Notes: a model not told the origin generated them from the letters alone. Positions 1 through 8,151 are shown, counted from the first letter of the stretch. The stretch: 64,000 nucleotides of DNA from Lachnospiraceae bacterium (GCA_910576335.1 CAJTIU010000017.1:1-64000), one strand, 5' to 3'. Made by a program: numbers and translations.

Positions 1-995
1 ATTGTCATTTCCACACGCAGGCAGCTGAATTTATCATACATCTTGATACTGTTTGACTTCATTTTGAATTTTATCCTCCAGCCAGCCGGACGTTTACGGT
101 AATCGGAGACTGCTTCTCCCTGAAACTTGGGGTCAAGTTTACGCCCGAGAAAGGAAAAAACATCGGTGCATCTGAAGTCGTAGAATGCGTGCCCAACCAG
201 GGATGGATAGATATCCTCCAGAGCCTCGCGGCTTTTAAACATGACATCGGTTGCGAACTCGCATTGATCTACACACCAGTAATAACCCTGGTGGAATGTT
301 TTTTCGATGGTATCAAGATAAGGGTTCACTTTATGTGCAAAGAGATCAAGCTGGCGGCAGAGGGATTTGGAATCAAACTTGTCTGCAAGCTCCTGTGCTT
401 TCGCAATGTCACTGATCTCGTAAAAAGAATTATCATACATCTTGTACGTGATCCCGTTTTCATCGAAAACATGCTTCATCATTTCACGTCCATTGATGTA
501 GACCTGGATAAGGAACGGAAACCATGTCTGCAGTTTCACATGCATGAAGCCAAAATGCTTATCCAGGTAATATAAGTAGTAGTATTTGCATTTTCGGTCG
601 ACACTGCGCAGCTCCAGCCTGCCATCCCTGTTCTTAATGGGCTGAAGTGTCTGGCAGTATTTGACAACAGAAAGAATACAGACTAATCCCTCTTCTACCG
701 GGTCATCCTTTCAAATCCCCCTGGCTGTCTGTTCCTTCGGGATTTTTGCGGAGGTAAAATACCGCAGGGGGCGGTGCGTTTCCTCAGCCATTTTTTCAAC
801 ATAGGCAACAAGATCAGAGGTCACCTGGCTGGCATAGGCGGAAAAATCTTTCAGCAAAACATTTTGTTCCGAAAGGAAAAACCCTTTGCCAGAGGCAGAG
901 AAGAACTGACGGATATGACCTTTGATGATCATTCTGTCAAAAAATGCAAATGTGCCATTGATTTTATCTTTAAATTGTTCTAATATAGTGTTCAT
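1..995 (-). pseudogene. Conserved protein of unknown function, interrupted by an in-frame TGA; 3' end beyond the window
   Basis: Read on the minus strand, an ATG at 995 with a GAAAGGATGATCC-type ribosome site opens a frame that runs 94 codons to a TGA at 713-711. It then continues in exactly the same frame, without another stop, to base 1. The two halves read as one protein: the second half has a well-formed globular composition rich in aromatic residues (KYYYLYYLDKHFGF, QTWFPFLIQVYINGRE, GYYWCVDQCEFATDVMF). I recognise this as a conserved, often multi-copy protein of gut Firmicutes but cannot name a function. The single internal stop suggests a nonsense mutation, so the gene is probably inactive. 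The protein is incomplete because its C-terminus lies outside the window. Confidence 0.7.
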
Positions 996-1168
996 AGGAT
1001 CATCCTTTCGTGTGAATGCTACTGGGGAATTTAGTTCCCGATGAATGATTGGTACACAGATACCGTAAGTGCATTATAGCACATGCATCAGCAATAGGAT
1101 GATCCTTTTGTTTGGAATAGACTTAAAACGTTTGATTGCAGCTATAAGCTGCGCTATGGAATAAACTA

Positions 1169-2134
1169 GATATCCAAGAGTCCAAAGAGTATTCTTCTCA
1201 TTCAAATAATCTGTCAATTATACCTGATAGGATATTTGATGGATACAAAGAACATATAAAAGGATTATACAATATTTTGTCTGGAAATCCACCTACATAC
1301 AACTCTTGAAAAATATTCAAAAATAAGTATAATAACATTATCTGATGAAGAACCAGATGTACCTGATATCGAAGATTTCTTGGCAGAAATACCTAATGAT
1401 GAATCATCCGATGATTCCGACTGCAAAGCCAACATAAAGACTTATAATTCTGATTTAAGTTACATTTATTATAAGGGCAAGAGCTTAAATATCAATATTT
1501 ACCATAAGCAAACGGAATTGGAGAAAAGACAGCTTGAATGTGACCCTGATACAGATTATAATTTCCTTAGAATCGAAGTACAAGTTAAAAAAAGCAAACT
1601 CAATACACTTGTTAGCAAGTTTGGCTTAAAAGGCAGAGAATTACAATATCTGGTGACACCAGAGATAGAACGTTATGTATTGGAGTATTATGTCAGCAAG
1701 CTAACAGGCAAAGGCATTTATGTAACATATGACCGTGCAATGAATATAATAGATAACAGCGGCTATACCAAAAGTAAAAAAGTGCGCTTAAAAAAGGTTA
1801 TTGAAGCAGTTGCAAAAAAACATGGAATAGCAAAAGTATTAGAACAGATTGAAAAAGGTACAATAACAGATTTAGGAACTCTGCAACTGTCAAAAGGTAT
1901 TTAAAAGAGATAGAAAAGCTTGGCATTAATCCAGTAACCATATCCGCCCGAATGAATGTACCAAAGCAGACATTAAAGAACCAGAGCGGCGGCAAGGATT
2001 TATTAGAGAAGATATTATTCAATCTTGTGGATATCTTATCTGCCTACGGCGACCAGATGGAAGATTATCAAAAACATGGTGTACCGATAACGGATGAAGT
2101 ATTAGAGCAAATAGACAAGCTATATCAATCATAG
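1169..2134 (+). pseudogene. Replication-initiator-like protein of a mobile element, degraded by frameshifts
   Basis: Three overlapping open stretches in different frames read as one protein: about 1169-1306, 1298-1904 and 1886-2134. The joins fall at about 1300 and 1887, each one base out of register. The central part contains LNINIYHKQTELEKRQ and FLRIEVQVKKSKLNTLVSKF. These resemble the replication proteins of the phage gene II/X or plasmid Rep type found on integrative elements of Clostridia; this family assignment is from pattern memory and moderate at best. No start codon with a ribosome site is visible, so the N-terminus is missing. The AT-rich composition contrasts with the core genes after 3.2 kb and fits a decayed mobile element. 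Confidence 0.5.
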
Positions 2135-2140
2135 AATATT

Positions 2141-2341
2141 ATGAAACAGATTAAAACAGTTACCTTGGATAGAAACAAAAAACCAACAGAGGAACAAATC
2201 AAACAGATAGAAGAAGCGGCAAAGAGAGAGATTGTATTTGATGAAGATTCACCTGAACTTACGCCTGCAATGGAAAAAGCATTCCGATTAGCGGCAAAAA
2301 ACCGTAATGCGCAAAAAGGAACTTTCGACAATTCCCAATAA
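2141..2341 (+). CDS. Small acidic protein, possible antitoxin-like partner
   Basis: A 66-residue protein with no ribosome site of good quality ahead of its ATG. It sits directly between the replication-protein remnant and the DUF4258/zinc-finger pair, and the ribosome site of the next gene overlaps its stop. The centre carries VFDEDSPELTPAMEKAFR, a segment I associate with short proteins encoded beside toxin-like genes in Lachnospiraceae. There is no signal peptide or membrane segment. A role as an accessory antitoxin is an inference from position only. Confidence 0.45.
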   Translation: MKQIKTVTLDRNKKPTEEQIKQIEEAAKREIVFDEDSPELTPAMEKAFRLAAKNRNAQKGTFDNSQ

Positions 2342-2354
2342 AAGGAGACGCAAC

Positions 2355-2666
2355 ATGAATATAGAAATTGTCCAGAACCTATACCGTACTGCAAAAATAA
2401 AATGGTCTATTCATTGCCTTGAACGTATGCAGGAAAGAGATATAAACATAGATGATGTCGGTAACTGTATTATGTCTGGTGAAATCATAGAAGATTATCC
2501 TGATGATTTTCCACATCCAAGTTGTTTGATATTTGGATATGCTATTCATCATAAAGTATTGCACACCGTTGTTGGCTATGATGATGAAGTTCTTCATATC
2601 ATAACAGCATATTATCCAAACACTATAAAGTTTATGGAAGATTTAAAGACAAGGAGGAAGAAATAG
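2355..2666 (+). CDS. DUF4258 domain protein, probable toxin component
   Basis: A 103-residue protein. I chose the ATG at 2355 because AAAGGAG lies 7 bases upstream; an earlier in-frame start has none. The sequence WSIHCLERMQERDINIDDV near the N-terminus, followed by GEIIEDYPDDFPHPSCLIFG and HVVGYDDE-like segments, is the DUF4258 pattern. DUF4258 proteins are small, often encoded beside a YgiT/MqsA-like zinc-finger protein, and are thought to be RelE/MqsR-like toxins. The downstream gene is exactly such a partner, starting immediately after this stop. Toxicity is inferred from family and context. Confidence 0.7.
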   Translation: MNIEIVQNLYRTAKIKWSIHCLERMQERDINIDDVGNCIMSGEIIEDYPDDFPHPSCLIFGYAIHHKVLHTVVGYDDEVLHIITAYYPNTIKFMEDLKTRRKK

Positions 2667-2894
2667 ATGTGTATGTATTGTAAATGTAACGATTTAATCG
2701 AATCTACCACGACCCATGTAGTAAATTATAAGGGATGTGTGATTATTGTGAAAAATGTCCCCTGTGAAGAATGTGACCAATGCGGCGCAAAGTATTATTC
2801 AGATGAAACCGCACGCCAGTTAGAGAAATTGGTAAATACAGCCAAACAGCTCATGCAGGAGATTTCAGTAATCAATTATACGAAAGTTGCATAG
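2667..2894 (+). CDS. YgiT-type zinc-finger protein, MqsA-like antitoxin
   Basis: A 75-residue protein starting one base after the stop of the DUF4258 gene, with AGGAGGAAG as ribosome site inside the end of that gene. Cysteines at positions 2 and 5 and a second CxxC at about 36-39 (CEECDQCGAKYY) form the zinc-binding module of MqsA/YgiT antitoxins. The usual C-terminal helix-turn-helix domain of full-length MqsA is absent, which is normal for the short YgiT-type class. The back-to-back arrangement implies translational coupling with the preceding toxin-like gene. Confidence 0.75.
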   Translation: MCMYCKCNDLIESTTTHVVNYKGCVIIVKNVPCEECDQCGAKYYSDETARQLEKLVNTAKQLMQEISVINYTKVA

Positions 2895-2904
2895 GTTGAT
2901 GATT

Positions 2905-2930
2905 AAGAGGTACTTCGGTATCTCTTTTTC
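2905..2930 (+). terminator. Rho-independent terminator of the toxin-antitoxin pair
   Basis: A 9-bp stem AAGAGGTAC / GTATCTCTT with a TTCG tetraloop (one G-T pair) is followed by a run of T. It lies 10 bases after the zinc-finger gene. Confidence 0.8.
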
Positions 2931-3122
2931 ATATATCAATATTAAAATGAAAGGAAGTGATATGGGCAATTATATATATCAAAAACCTTTGAAAATACTG
3001 GGATTGTAACTATTTAACCGTGACACAAATGTTGATGACACTTTTAATGATATGTTTCCACTTTTGCTGTTTTCCATGCCACAATCATGCCACATGAGGG
3101 TGTAAAAAAGGTGTAAATAACC
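2931..3122. other. Gene-free stretch at the edge of the mobile remnant
   Basis: No convincing reading frame; a 15-codon ATG frame near 2960 with an AAAGGAAG ribosome site is too short to call. The sequence changes here from AT-rich mobile remnant to core chromosome, so an old integration boundary may lie in this stretch, but I could not find paired attachment repeats. Confidence 0.4.
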
Positions 3123-3160
3123 AAAAAAGAGAAATGAGTGCTTGTCCACCCATTCCTCTT
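3123..3160 (-). terminator. Terminator of the rubrerythrin gene
   Basis: On the minus strand AAGAGGAATGGGTG pairs with CACTCATTTCTCTT across a short loop and is followed by TTTTTT. It lies 30 bases after the rubrerythrin stop. Confidence 0.75.
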
Positions 3161-3189
3161 AAAAAACCTTATTTTATGCCGCTTTCATC

Positions 3190-3732
3190 TTAGCCAAAGT
3201 ATCTCTTCAACAGACCTTCGAAAGCTTTTCCATGTCTGGCCTCATCTCTTGCCATTTCATGAACAGTATCGTGGATCGCATCCAGGTTCGCAGCCTTAGC
3301 TCTCTTAGCCAGATCAAACTTACCAGCTGTTGCGCCGTTCTCTGCGTCAACTCTCATCTCAAGGTTCTTCTTTGTGCTGTCTGTTACTACTTCGCCGAGA
3401 AGCTCTGCGAATTTAGCAGCATGCTCAGCCTCTTCATAAGCTGCCTTCTCCCAGTATAAACCAATCTCCGGATATCCTTCTCTGTGGGCAACTCTTGCCA
3501 TTGCAAGATACATACCTACTTCTGAGCACTCGCCTTCAAAATTAGCTCTTAAATCAGCTACGATATCCTCGCTTACACCCTTAGCCACGCCTACTACATG
3601 CTCTGCAGCCCATGTTCTCTCACCAGCCTGCTCTTTGAACTTGTCAGCGCCAACGCCGCATACCGGACATTTTTCCGGTGCTGCATCTCCCTCATGAACA
3701 TAGCCGCATACTGTACAGACAAATTTTTTCAT
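3190..3732 (-). CDS. Reverse rubrerythrin, NADH peroxidase type
   Basis: A 180-residue cytoplasmic protein that reduces hydrogen peroxide to water in anaerobes. The rubredoxin-like iron site comes first (cysteines 6, 9, 22 and 25), followed by a ferritin-like four-helix domain with di-iron ligands such as EEAEHAAKF and [10 protein letters not shown]. That domain order is the 'reverse' form common in Clostridia. The start is supported by AAAAGGAGATA 8 bases upstream. A long perfect palindrome of Per-box type lies about 40 bases upstream of the start and perR is the next gene, on the same strand, so peroxide control by PerR is very likely. Confidence 0.92.
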   Translation of the reverse strand: MKKFVCTVCGYVHEGDAAPEKCPVCGVGADKFKEQAGERTWAAEHVVGVAKGVSEDIVADLRANFEGECSEVGMYLAMARVAHREGYPEIGLYWEKAAYEEAEHAAKFAELLGEVVTDSTKKNLEMRVDAENGATAGKFDLAKRAKAANLDAIHDTVHEMARDEARHGKAFEGLLKRYFG

Positions 3733-3770
3733 AGTGTTATCTCCTTTTCTTTTCCTTTTTATATATTTTC

Positions 3771-3795
3771 AATATTAGTAATAATTACTAATATT
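3771..3795. promoter_or_regulatory. Per-box palindrome ahead of rubrerythrin
   Basis: A perfect 12-1-12 inverted repeat: AATATTAGTAAT, one A, ATTACTAATATT. It resembles the Per/Fur box consensus and lies in the promoter region of a peroxide-defence gene beside a PerR gene. PerR binding is inferred. Confidence 0.75.
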
Positions 3796-3869
3796 AAATT
3801 ATCATACCTGACCATGCTTGTCAACCATTATTTTCAAAATTACAGGGCCGAGTGCAGAGGCAGTTATTA

Positions 3870-4016
3870 TTCTCGGGGCCGTGCATCCCGCTGCACGGCA
3901 TCCGAGTCGATAAAGTGGTGGTTTCCGGCATCCAGCCCCTTGCTGAAAGTGACTTTTAAATGGGCCGGATGCGTTACTATAAGTGGACGGTTAGTCCATG
4001 AATAGTAACCAGAGGC
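3870..4016. repeat. Modular palindromic intergenic repeat (copy 1)
   Basis: Contains three stem-loops in a row: GCCGTGCA / TGCACGGC (3878-3899), an outer stem ATCCAGCC / GGCCGGAT with an inner hairpin and TTTTAAATG linker (3928-3972), and GTTACTAT...ATAGTAAC with GTGGAC / GTCCAT inside (3973-4009). The same layout recurs in eight other places in the window with different but still complementary stem sequences. Confidence 0.8.
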
Positions 4017-4024
4017 GCTGAAAG

Positions 4025-4417
4025 TTACCTTCTGCCGCATTTCGGGCAGGTTCCGTAAAATAGAAGCCTGTGGGAGTCGATCGTCCCATCAAAATGTTCA
4101 GAAGCTTTCTTATTAATTGTGCGTATGTATTCCGGGTTCATCATGAGGTCCATGACATCTCCGCAGGTTGTACACACAACATGATAATGTGGATGTGTGT
4201 TGCCGTCAAACCTGTCCCCGCCGTCAGGTGTAGAGATCTTGACTGCCTCCCCCATCTCTGCCAGAAGGTTGAGATTGCGGTAAACAGTCCCCAAACTAAT
4301 ATGTGGAAATTCTTTTCTTACATGAAGATATACAGTATCTGCAGTAGGATGCCCCTGCGTTGTCATAAGGTATTCTTTAATAGAAGCACGCTGTCTGCTA
4401 TATTTCAAATTGGCCAT
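4025..4417 (-). CDS. perR: PerR-type peroxide-responsive repressor, Fur family
   Basis: A 130-residue Fur-family regulator. The N-terminal winged helix has the recognition region ISLGTVYRNLNLL. The metal site shows HPHYH (H75, H77, H79), and the structural zinc site has C82-x2-C85 and C124-x2-C127. The C-terminus ends directly after the last CxxC, as in PerR. Its promoter carries a Per-box-like sequence, suggesting autoregulation, and rubrerythrin lies downstream on the same strand with another operator. The Fur alternative is less likely because a separate Fur-type control region sits at the feo operon. Confidence 0.85.
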   Translation of the reverse strand: MANLKYSRQRASIKEYLMTTQGHPTADTVYLHVRKEFPHISLGTVYRNLNLLAEMGEAVKISTPDGGDRFDGNTHPHYHVVCTTCGDVMDLMMNPEYIRTINKKASEHFDGTIDSHRLLFYGTCPKCGRR

Positions 4418-4441
4418 GCATATCCTCCTTTGTGATAACAG

Positions 4442-4456
4442 TAATGATTATTATAA
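4442..4456. promoter_or_regulatory. Per-box ahead of perR
   Basis: TAATGAT-T-ATTATAA matches the 7-1-7 Per-box consensus TTATAATNATTATAA at 12 of 14 positions, 25 bases before the perR start codon. Confidence 0.65.
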
Positions 4457-4698
4457 TTAGTATAGAGCGTAATATAACATATGTCAACGATAATTGAGAA
4501 AATGTAATATATTTGTAATATTTAAGAGTAAAAAATTGTATAAAAAACCATTATATGGAAAGAATATGACGATAGAAACCTTATAAATACACCTTGACAA
4601 CAGAGAAATGAATGTTATAATAAGTGCGTAACATATGTAACAATTCTGTAATAAATACAAAAGATAAGAAAACATAAACAGAATTAAGGAGGTAGTTT

Positions 4699-5697
4699 AT
4701 GGATTCTGTTCTTAAGAAAGGATTGTTCCTGGTTACTTTGACAGGTGCTGTTTCAGCATTTCCAGGCACGGTATATGCTTCAGAGAATGGGGAAGCTTCG
4801 ATTATGCCGGATGCCGGGATTGAAAAGGTATTAAATAATTGTTATTCTTCAGAAAACAAGATTGAAGTAGAGGATTATCTGGTACCGACAGAGAAGGGTG
4901 AGTATTTAGATATGGCTTTTGCGGATGTTGACTCGTTTCTGTATGTAAGGAGCGAGCCAACAAAGCAAAGCGAATGGGTCGGTAAGCTGTATCCGGATTA
5001 TGCGGCTAAGATTGTCGGCCCGGTAGGTGAGTGGACGAAGGTTGAATCGGGTTCCGTGTCGGGCTATGTATGTTCAAAATATATTATAATAGGTAATAAC
5101 GCTCAGCAGAAGGCCCAGGAAATTATCAGCGAGACACAAAAGGAACCGGAAGAAGCATTTACCTATGCGGAATCAAAGGAAGAGGAAGAAGAGCGTCTGG
5201 CCAGGGAAGCAGCCGCAGAGGCTGCCGAGATGGCAGAGATGCTGCGGCCGGCGGAAGGGACATCCATTGACCCGGTACAAGAAAACGTTGAAGGGCAGCC
5301 GGCAGAAAAGAAAGAGAAGCAGGAAGGGGAAGCAGATGACGTGCCGGCAGCATCCTCAGGCGGACAGGCTGTTGTGGATTATGCCTGCCAGTTTATCGGG
5401 AATCCCTATGTCTGGGGAGGGACAAGTCTTACAAATGGAGCGGACTGCTCTGGTTTTGTACAGGCAGTATTTGCCCACTTCGGGATCAGCCTTCCGAGAA
5501 CTACCTGGGATCAGGAGCATGTCGGGACTGGAGTAAGTTATAATGAGGCACTGCCCGGAGACATTATCCTGTATGACGGACATGTGGGAATCTATATGGG
5601 TAACGGGCAGATTGTAAATGCTATGAATGAAAGCGATGGAATCGGAATCTGTTCCGCAACCTATGCCAACATTATTACAGTAAGAAGACTGATGTAG
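4699..5697 (+). CDS. Secreted SH3b and NlpC/P60 cell-wall endopeptidase
   Basis: A 332-residue exported protein that probably cleaves peptide stems of peptidoglycan. Residues 1-27 are a signal peptide (basic start, hydrophobic core, cut near VYASE). An SH3b domain follows at about 70-130, then a Glu/Ala-rich linker likely to be coiled or disordered (about 140-220). The NlpC/P60 domain occupies about 225-332, with the catalytic Cys in GADCSGFVQAVF and His in YDGHVGIYMG. The start has AAGGAGGTAG 7 bases upstream. It is a single gene followed by a strong terminator. Confidence 0.92.
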   Translation: MDSVLKKGLFLVTLTGAVSAFPGTVYASENGEASIMPDAGIEKVLNNCYSSENKIEVEDYLVPTEKGEYLDMAFADVDSFLYVRSEPTKQSEWVGKLYPDYAAKIVGPVGEWTKVESGSVSGYVCSKYIIIGNNAQQKAQEIISETQKEPEEAFTYAESKEEEEERLAREAAAEAAEMAEMLRPAEGTSIDPVQENVEGQPAEKKEKQEGEADDVPAASSGGQAVVDYACQFIGNPYVWGGTSLTNGADCSGFVQAVFAHFGISLPRTTWDQEHVGTGVSYNEALPGDIILYDGHVGIYMGNGQIVNAMNESDGIGICSATYANIITVRRLM

Positions 5698-5731
5698 TAG
5701 TACAAAAAAGTACTATATGGATAGAAAGGGA

Positions 5732-5769
5732 AAACAAACCCCGCCGCAGATAGCGGCGGGGTTTGTTTG
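5732..5769 (+). terminator. Strong terminator after the NlpC/P60 gene
   Basis: AAACAAACCCCGCCGC pairs perfectly with GCGGCGGGGTTTGTTT around a 6-base loop. It is symmetrical in A and T tails, so it may act in both directions. Confidence 0.85.
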
Positions 5770-5887
5770 TAATACGTTTTCTCTTCTTCCCGTCTGGTCA
5801 GGATTTGGAAAATCCCGGGTATCGCATATACAAAATAGACAAAAATGTAGAAAAATGTTAAAAATTGTAAAATTTTAAGGGGAAGAG

Positions 5888-5967
5888 TTATCCAAGTTAT
5901 CCACATCAAAATAGCCAAAAAAGGTGGAAAATATGATGTTTTAAAAAAGTTTTCCACATTATCCACA
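5888..5967 (+). promoter_or_regulatory. Cluster of DnaA boxes in a gene-free AT-rich region
   Basis: Two perfect TTATCCACA boxes (5897-5905 and 5959-5967) each directly abut a near-consensus box on the same strand: TTATCCAAG (5888-5896) and TTTTCCACA (5950-5958). The preceding 45 bases are almost pure A/T. No dnaA, dnaN or rpmH lies in the window, so this is not shown to be oriC; a DnaA-titrating or regulatory cluster is equally possible. Confidence 0.6.
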
Positions 5968-6108
5968 CTAAAAGCCTAAAATAGTGGGGATTATTCGGGG
6001 CAAATAAAAGAACACCTGTTTTGTGAAGTTGTAATAAAAGTTAACATTTGTCGAAAAAAAGGGAAAATCATATTGACATTTAAAAAATTGCAAAATTAAT
6101 ATAAGATG

Positions 6109-6137
6109 TTTACACAATAGCAAAAAGCGGATATAAT
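6109..6137 (+). promoter_or_regulatory. Promoter of the DUF1858 gene
   Basis: TTTACA at 6109-6114 and a perfect TATAAT at 6132-6137 with a 17-base spacer. A second, weaker TTGACA at 6073 lies upstream. Confidence 0.75.
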
Positions 6138-6238
6138 AAAAACGTTGAAGAAAAGCAGAACCTGCAAGATACCGGAGCAACAGCTGTGAAGGTACTGGGC
6201 AGTGACTCTGGACTATAGGATAAAAGGAGGTGTCACAG

Positions 6239-6460
6239 GTGGCACATGTTTCTAAGGATATGACATTCGGACAGCTGCTTGAGCAGTATTATGAAAAATG
6301 TCCGAAGATTGTAGACGTTCTTTTAGAGGCTGGAATGGGATGTATCGGCTGTCCGCATTCTCAGATGGAATCCATTGAAGACGGAGCAATGGGGCATGGC
6401 ATTGATCCGGATCTTCTGATTGAGAAGCTGAATGCAACGATCAGTGCAGCAGAGGTATAG
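6239..6460 (+). CDS. DUF1858 small cysteine-motif protein
   Basis: A 73-residue protein of the DUF1858 family, the module that also forms the N-terminus of some ScdA/hydrid-type and iron-sulfur-associated proteins. It has the family signature CIGCPHS (C35, C38). I chose GTG at 6239 because AAAGGAGG lies 8 bases upstream; the in-frame GTG at 6230 would overlap that ribosome site. It has its own strong promoter and terminator and is monocistronic. A redox or metal-binding role is likely from the cysteines but not established. Confidence 0.8.
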   Translation: MAHVSKDMTFGQLLEQYYEKCPKIVDVLLEAGMGCIGCPHSQMESIEDGAMGHGIDPDLLIEKLNATISAAEV

Positions 6461-6490
6461 CAGAGGCGAAGACCTGCCGGACAGACATAG

Positions 6491-6535
6491 AAAAGGATGC
6501 TTTGGATGGAGTTATGATTTCCAAAGCATCCTTTT
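6491..6535. terminator. Bidirectional terminator between DUF1858 and mecA
   Basis: A perfect 16-bp stem, AAAAGGATGCTTTGGA / TCCAAAGCATCCTTTT, with a 13-base loop lies between convergent genes. Confidence 0.85.
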
Positions 6536-6577
6536 CTGGTATAGTGTAAGGTCACAAAAGAACTATATCAGCTGATT

Positions 6578-7330
6578 TTAAATTGTTGAAAGCTGCTGCA
6601 CCGCATCTGAAGGGATCATGGTATCACAGTGTTCCTCCAGGAATGCGAGTGTTGCCCCGTTTGCCTTTTCCAGTGTTCCGTATTCTGTGAGCATATTACA
6701 GATCCGGTTGAAGTCCAGGGTTGTGTGTTCTGACTGGGTAAGCGCCAGTATATAGACATTCTCTAATGCGTCCTTATATAAGGTGCTGGAGCCGGAATAC
6801 ATGTTACGAAGCAGGTGGGCGGCATTCAGTACGCTGTCCATGGTTGGAAACGAGAACAGACGTACAGACGGCTGCTTATTGTCCTGCCCGGAAGAAGCAT
6901 CTTCATCCTCCGGGGTCTTTGGCCCGGCTGCTTCAATCTTCTCCTTAACCTTCTCCAAAATGTTCAGGAAAGACTCAGCGCCCTCTAATTTGTCGAGAAG
7001 AGTCTCCTTTTTTGCCTCAATATCCGAACCGGAAAGAGGGGCAAACTTCGAAAACCGGGCATCTATCTCCTCCGGATCTTCGACCTTCGTTATTATGAGC
7101 ACAATAGAATCCGCAGAAGCCGGAATCGCCTCAATCATAAGAGGGATATCTTCCGCTTCAAATCCGAATTCAAAGGCAGCCTGCTGCATCATATCATGAA
7201 ACAGTGTCCTTACTTTTTCAGTTCCGTAAGCAAGTTCACTTAAATGTAATTGGCGTTCAGCTAAATCAGCGCGTGTCAGTGTACAGCGTATCTGATTGTC
7301 ATTAAGCTTTTCAATCTTCATCATCATCAC
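6578..7330 (-). CDS. mecA: Adaptor protein MecA
   Basis: A 250-residue adaptor that delivers substrates to the ClpC protease and modulates competence or sporulation in Firmicutes. The N-terminal substrate-binding domain begins MKIEKLNDNQIRCTLTRADL, the classic MecA start. An acidic, low-complexity linker occupies about 110-150 and the C-terminal ClpC-binding domain about 155-245 (FPTMDSVLNAAHLL). Four consecutive ATG codons make the exact start uncertain; the ribosome site GAAAGGAAG favours the second or third. It is convergent with DUF1858. Confidence 0.88.
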   Translation of the reverse strand: MMMMKIEKLNDNQIRCTLTRADLAERQLHLSELAYGTEKVRTLFHDMMQQAAFEFGFEAEDIPLMIEAIPASADSIVLIITKVEDPEEIDARFSKFAPLSGSDIEAKKETLLDKLEGAESFLNILEKVKEKIEAAGPKTPEDEDASSGQDNKQPSVRLFSFPTMDSVLNAAHLLRNMYSGSSTLYKDALENVYILALTQSEHTTLDFNRICNMLTEYGTLEKANGATLAFLEEHCDTMIPSDAVQQLSTI

Positions 7331-7839
7331 TTCCTTTCACCCAGTATACCACACAGGGTATAGAATATTCAACATAAGGTTTCATAAAATAAGTATAAAT
7401 TTAAAAAAGTACTTGCGTAAAAAATGACTTTCGTATATAATGTCCATACTAGAAGATAGTTTTCCCTGATAATTGTATTTTTAGAACAAAAGTGAAACAC
7501 ATTATAATTAATAAAATGACAATATACTATAGCCTGTATCCCCGTCAGAGGGAAGACTGCAGGCGCCCTGTAAGTATATTCTTAAGAAATTCTAACAGAA
7601 TCTGCCAAATTCAAATTAGAATCCATTTGTGTGATTCTATGCACAAATACCAGAACAATCAGAGATTAAAACATATGAGAGACAGAGACAATGCAGAACT
7701 ATTTTCTTTTTATTTCTGAAAAAGACCGGGCATTACAAAACCTGTGTATCACGAGCACTTTCCTTTTGGTTTTATAATATGCACAAAGACCGGTAACAGT
7801 TATCAGGAGCATGCATTGAAAAAGGAGGGTACATTAATT
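7331..7839. other. 500-base gene-free region with a promoter
   Basis: No convincing protein frame. A promoter (TTGCGT at 7413-7418, 17 bases, TATAAT at 7436-7441) points rightward, about 400 bases before the next start codon. Short complementary blocks such as GAATC/GATTC around 7600-7640 suggest some structure. A long 5' leader or a small RNA is possible. Confidence 0.5.
7413..7441 (+). promoter_or_regulatory. Promoter in the long upstream region
   Basis: TTGCGT, a 17-base spacer and TATAAT. The first gene downstream is the 79-residue protein at 7840. Confidence 0.6.
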
Positions 7840-8079
7840 ATGGGGGAATATGAAACGTATGGAAATCAGAGGTTTCAGACATTGTTTGCGGAGCTGACAG
7901 ATTATGAGAAAAGAGGAGTCTACATACTCATTAATGGTCTGCCGGCAAGCCCGATGCAGATTGTGCAGGCGCATAGTATGCGGGAGGAAGGGGTCTATAT
8001 GAGAGATTACGTGCTGAATGATAAAGGAGATATAAAGGAGCTGGACTTTCAGGATTTAAAGAAAACGGCAGACAATTAA
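7840..8079 (+). CDS. Hypothetical 79-residue protein
   Basis: I do not recognise this protein. ATG at 7840 is chosen because AAAAAGGAGGG lies 10 bases upstream; an in-frame upstream start lacks a ribosome site. It is cytoplasmic, with mixed charge and no membrane segment or cysteine. The segment GVYILINGLPASPMQIVQAH in the middle looks globular. The gene sits alone between mecA and the GH18 enzyme and is preceded by a long untranslated region with its own promoter. Confidence 0.65.
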   Translation: MGEYETYGNQRFQTLFAELTDYEKRGVYILINGLPASPMQIVQAHSMREEGVYMRDYVLNDKGDIKELDFQDLKKTADN

Positions 8080-8104
8080 GAAAAAAGGATTGTAAATACC
8101 CCTC

Positions 8105-8134
8105 AGTGCGTCCCTTTGGGACGTGAATAGTAAT
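8105..8134. repeat. Partial copy of the modular intergenic repeat
   Basis: GCGTCCC-TTT-GGGACG followed by TGAATAGTAA matches the right end of the GTTACTAT...ATAGTAAC module seen elsewhere. The left end is missing. Confidence 0.55.
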
Positions 8135-8151
8135 AAATGTCGAAATAAGTG

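Noticed and set aside
711-713. TGA read as selenocysteine
   Set aside because: No SECIS-like hairpin directly after it and no selenoprotein family match; a nonsense mutation is simpler.
5840-5970. Calling the DnaA-box cluster the chromosomal origin oriC
   Set aside because: No replication or origin-linked gene is within the window, and skew cannot be judged here. Kept as a cluster of boxes only.
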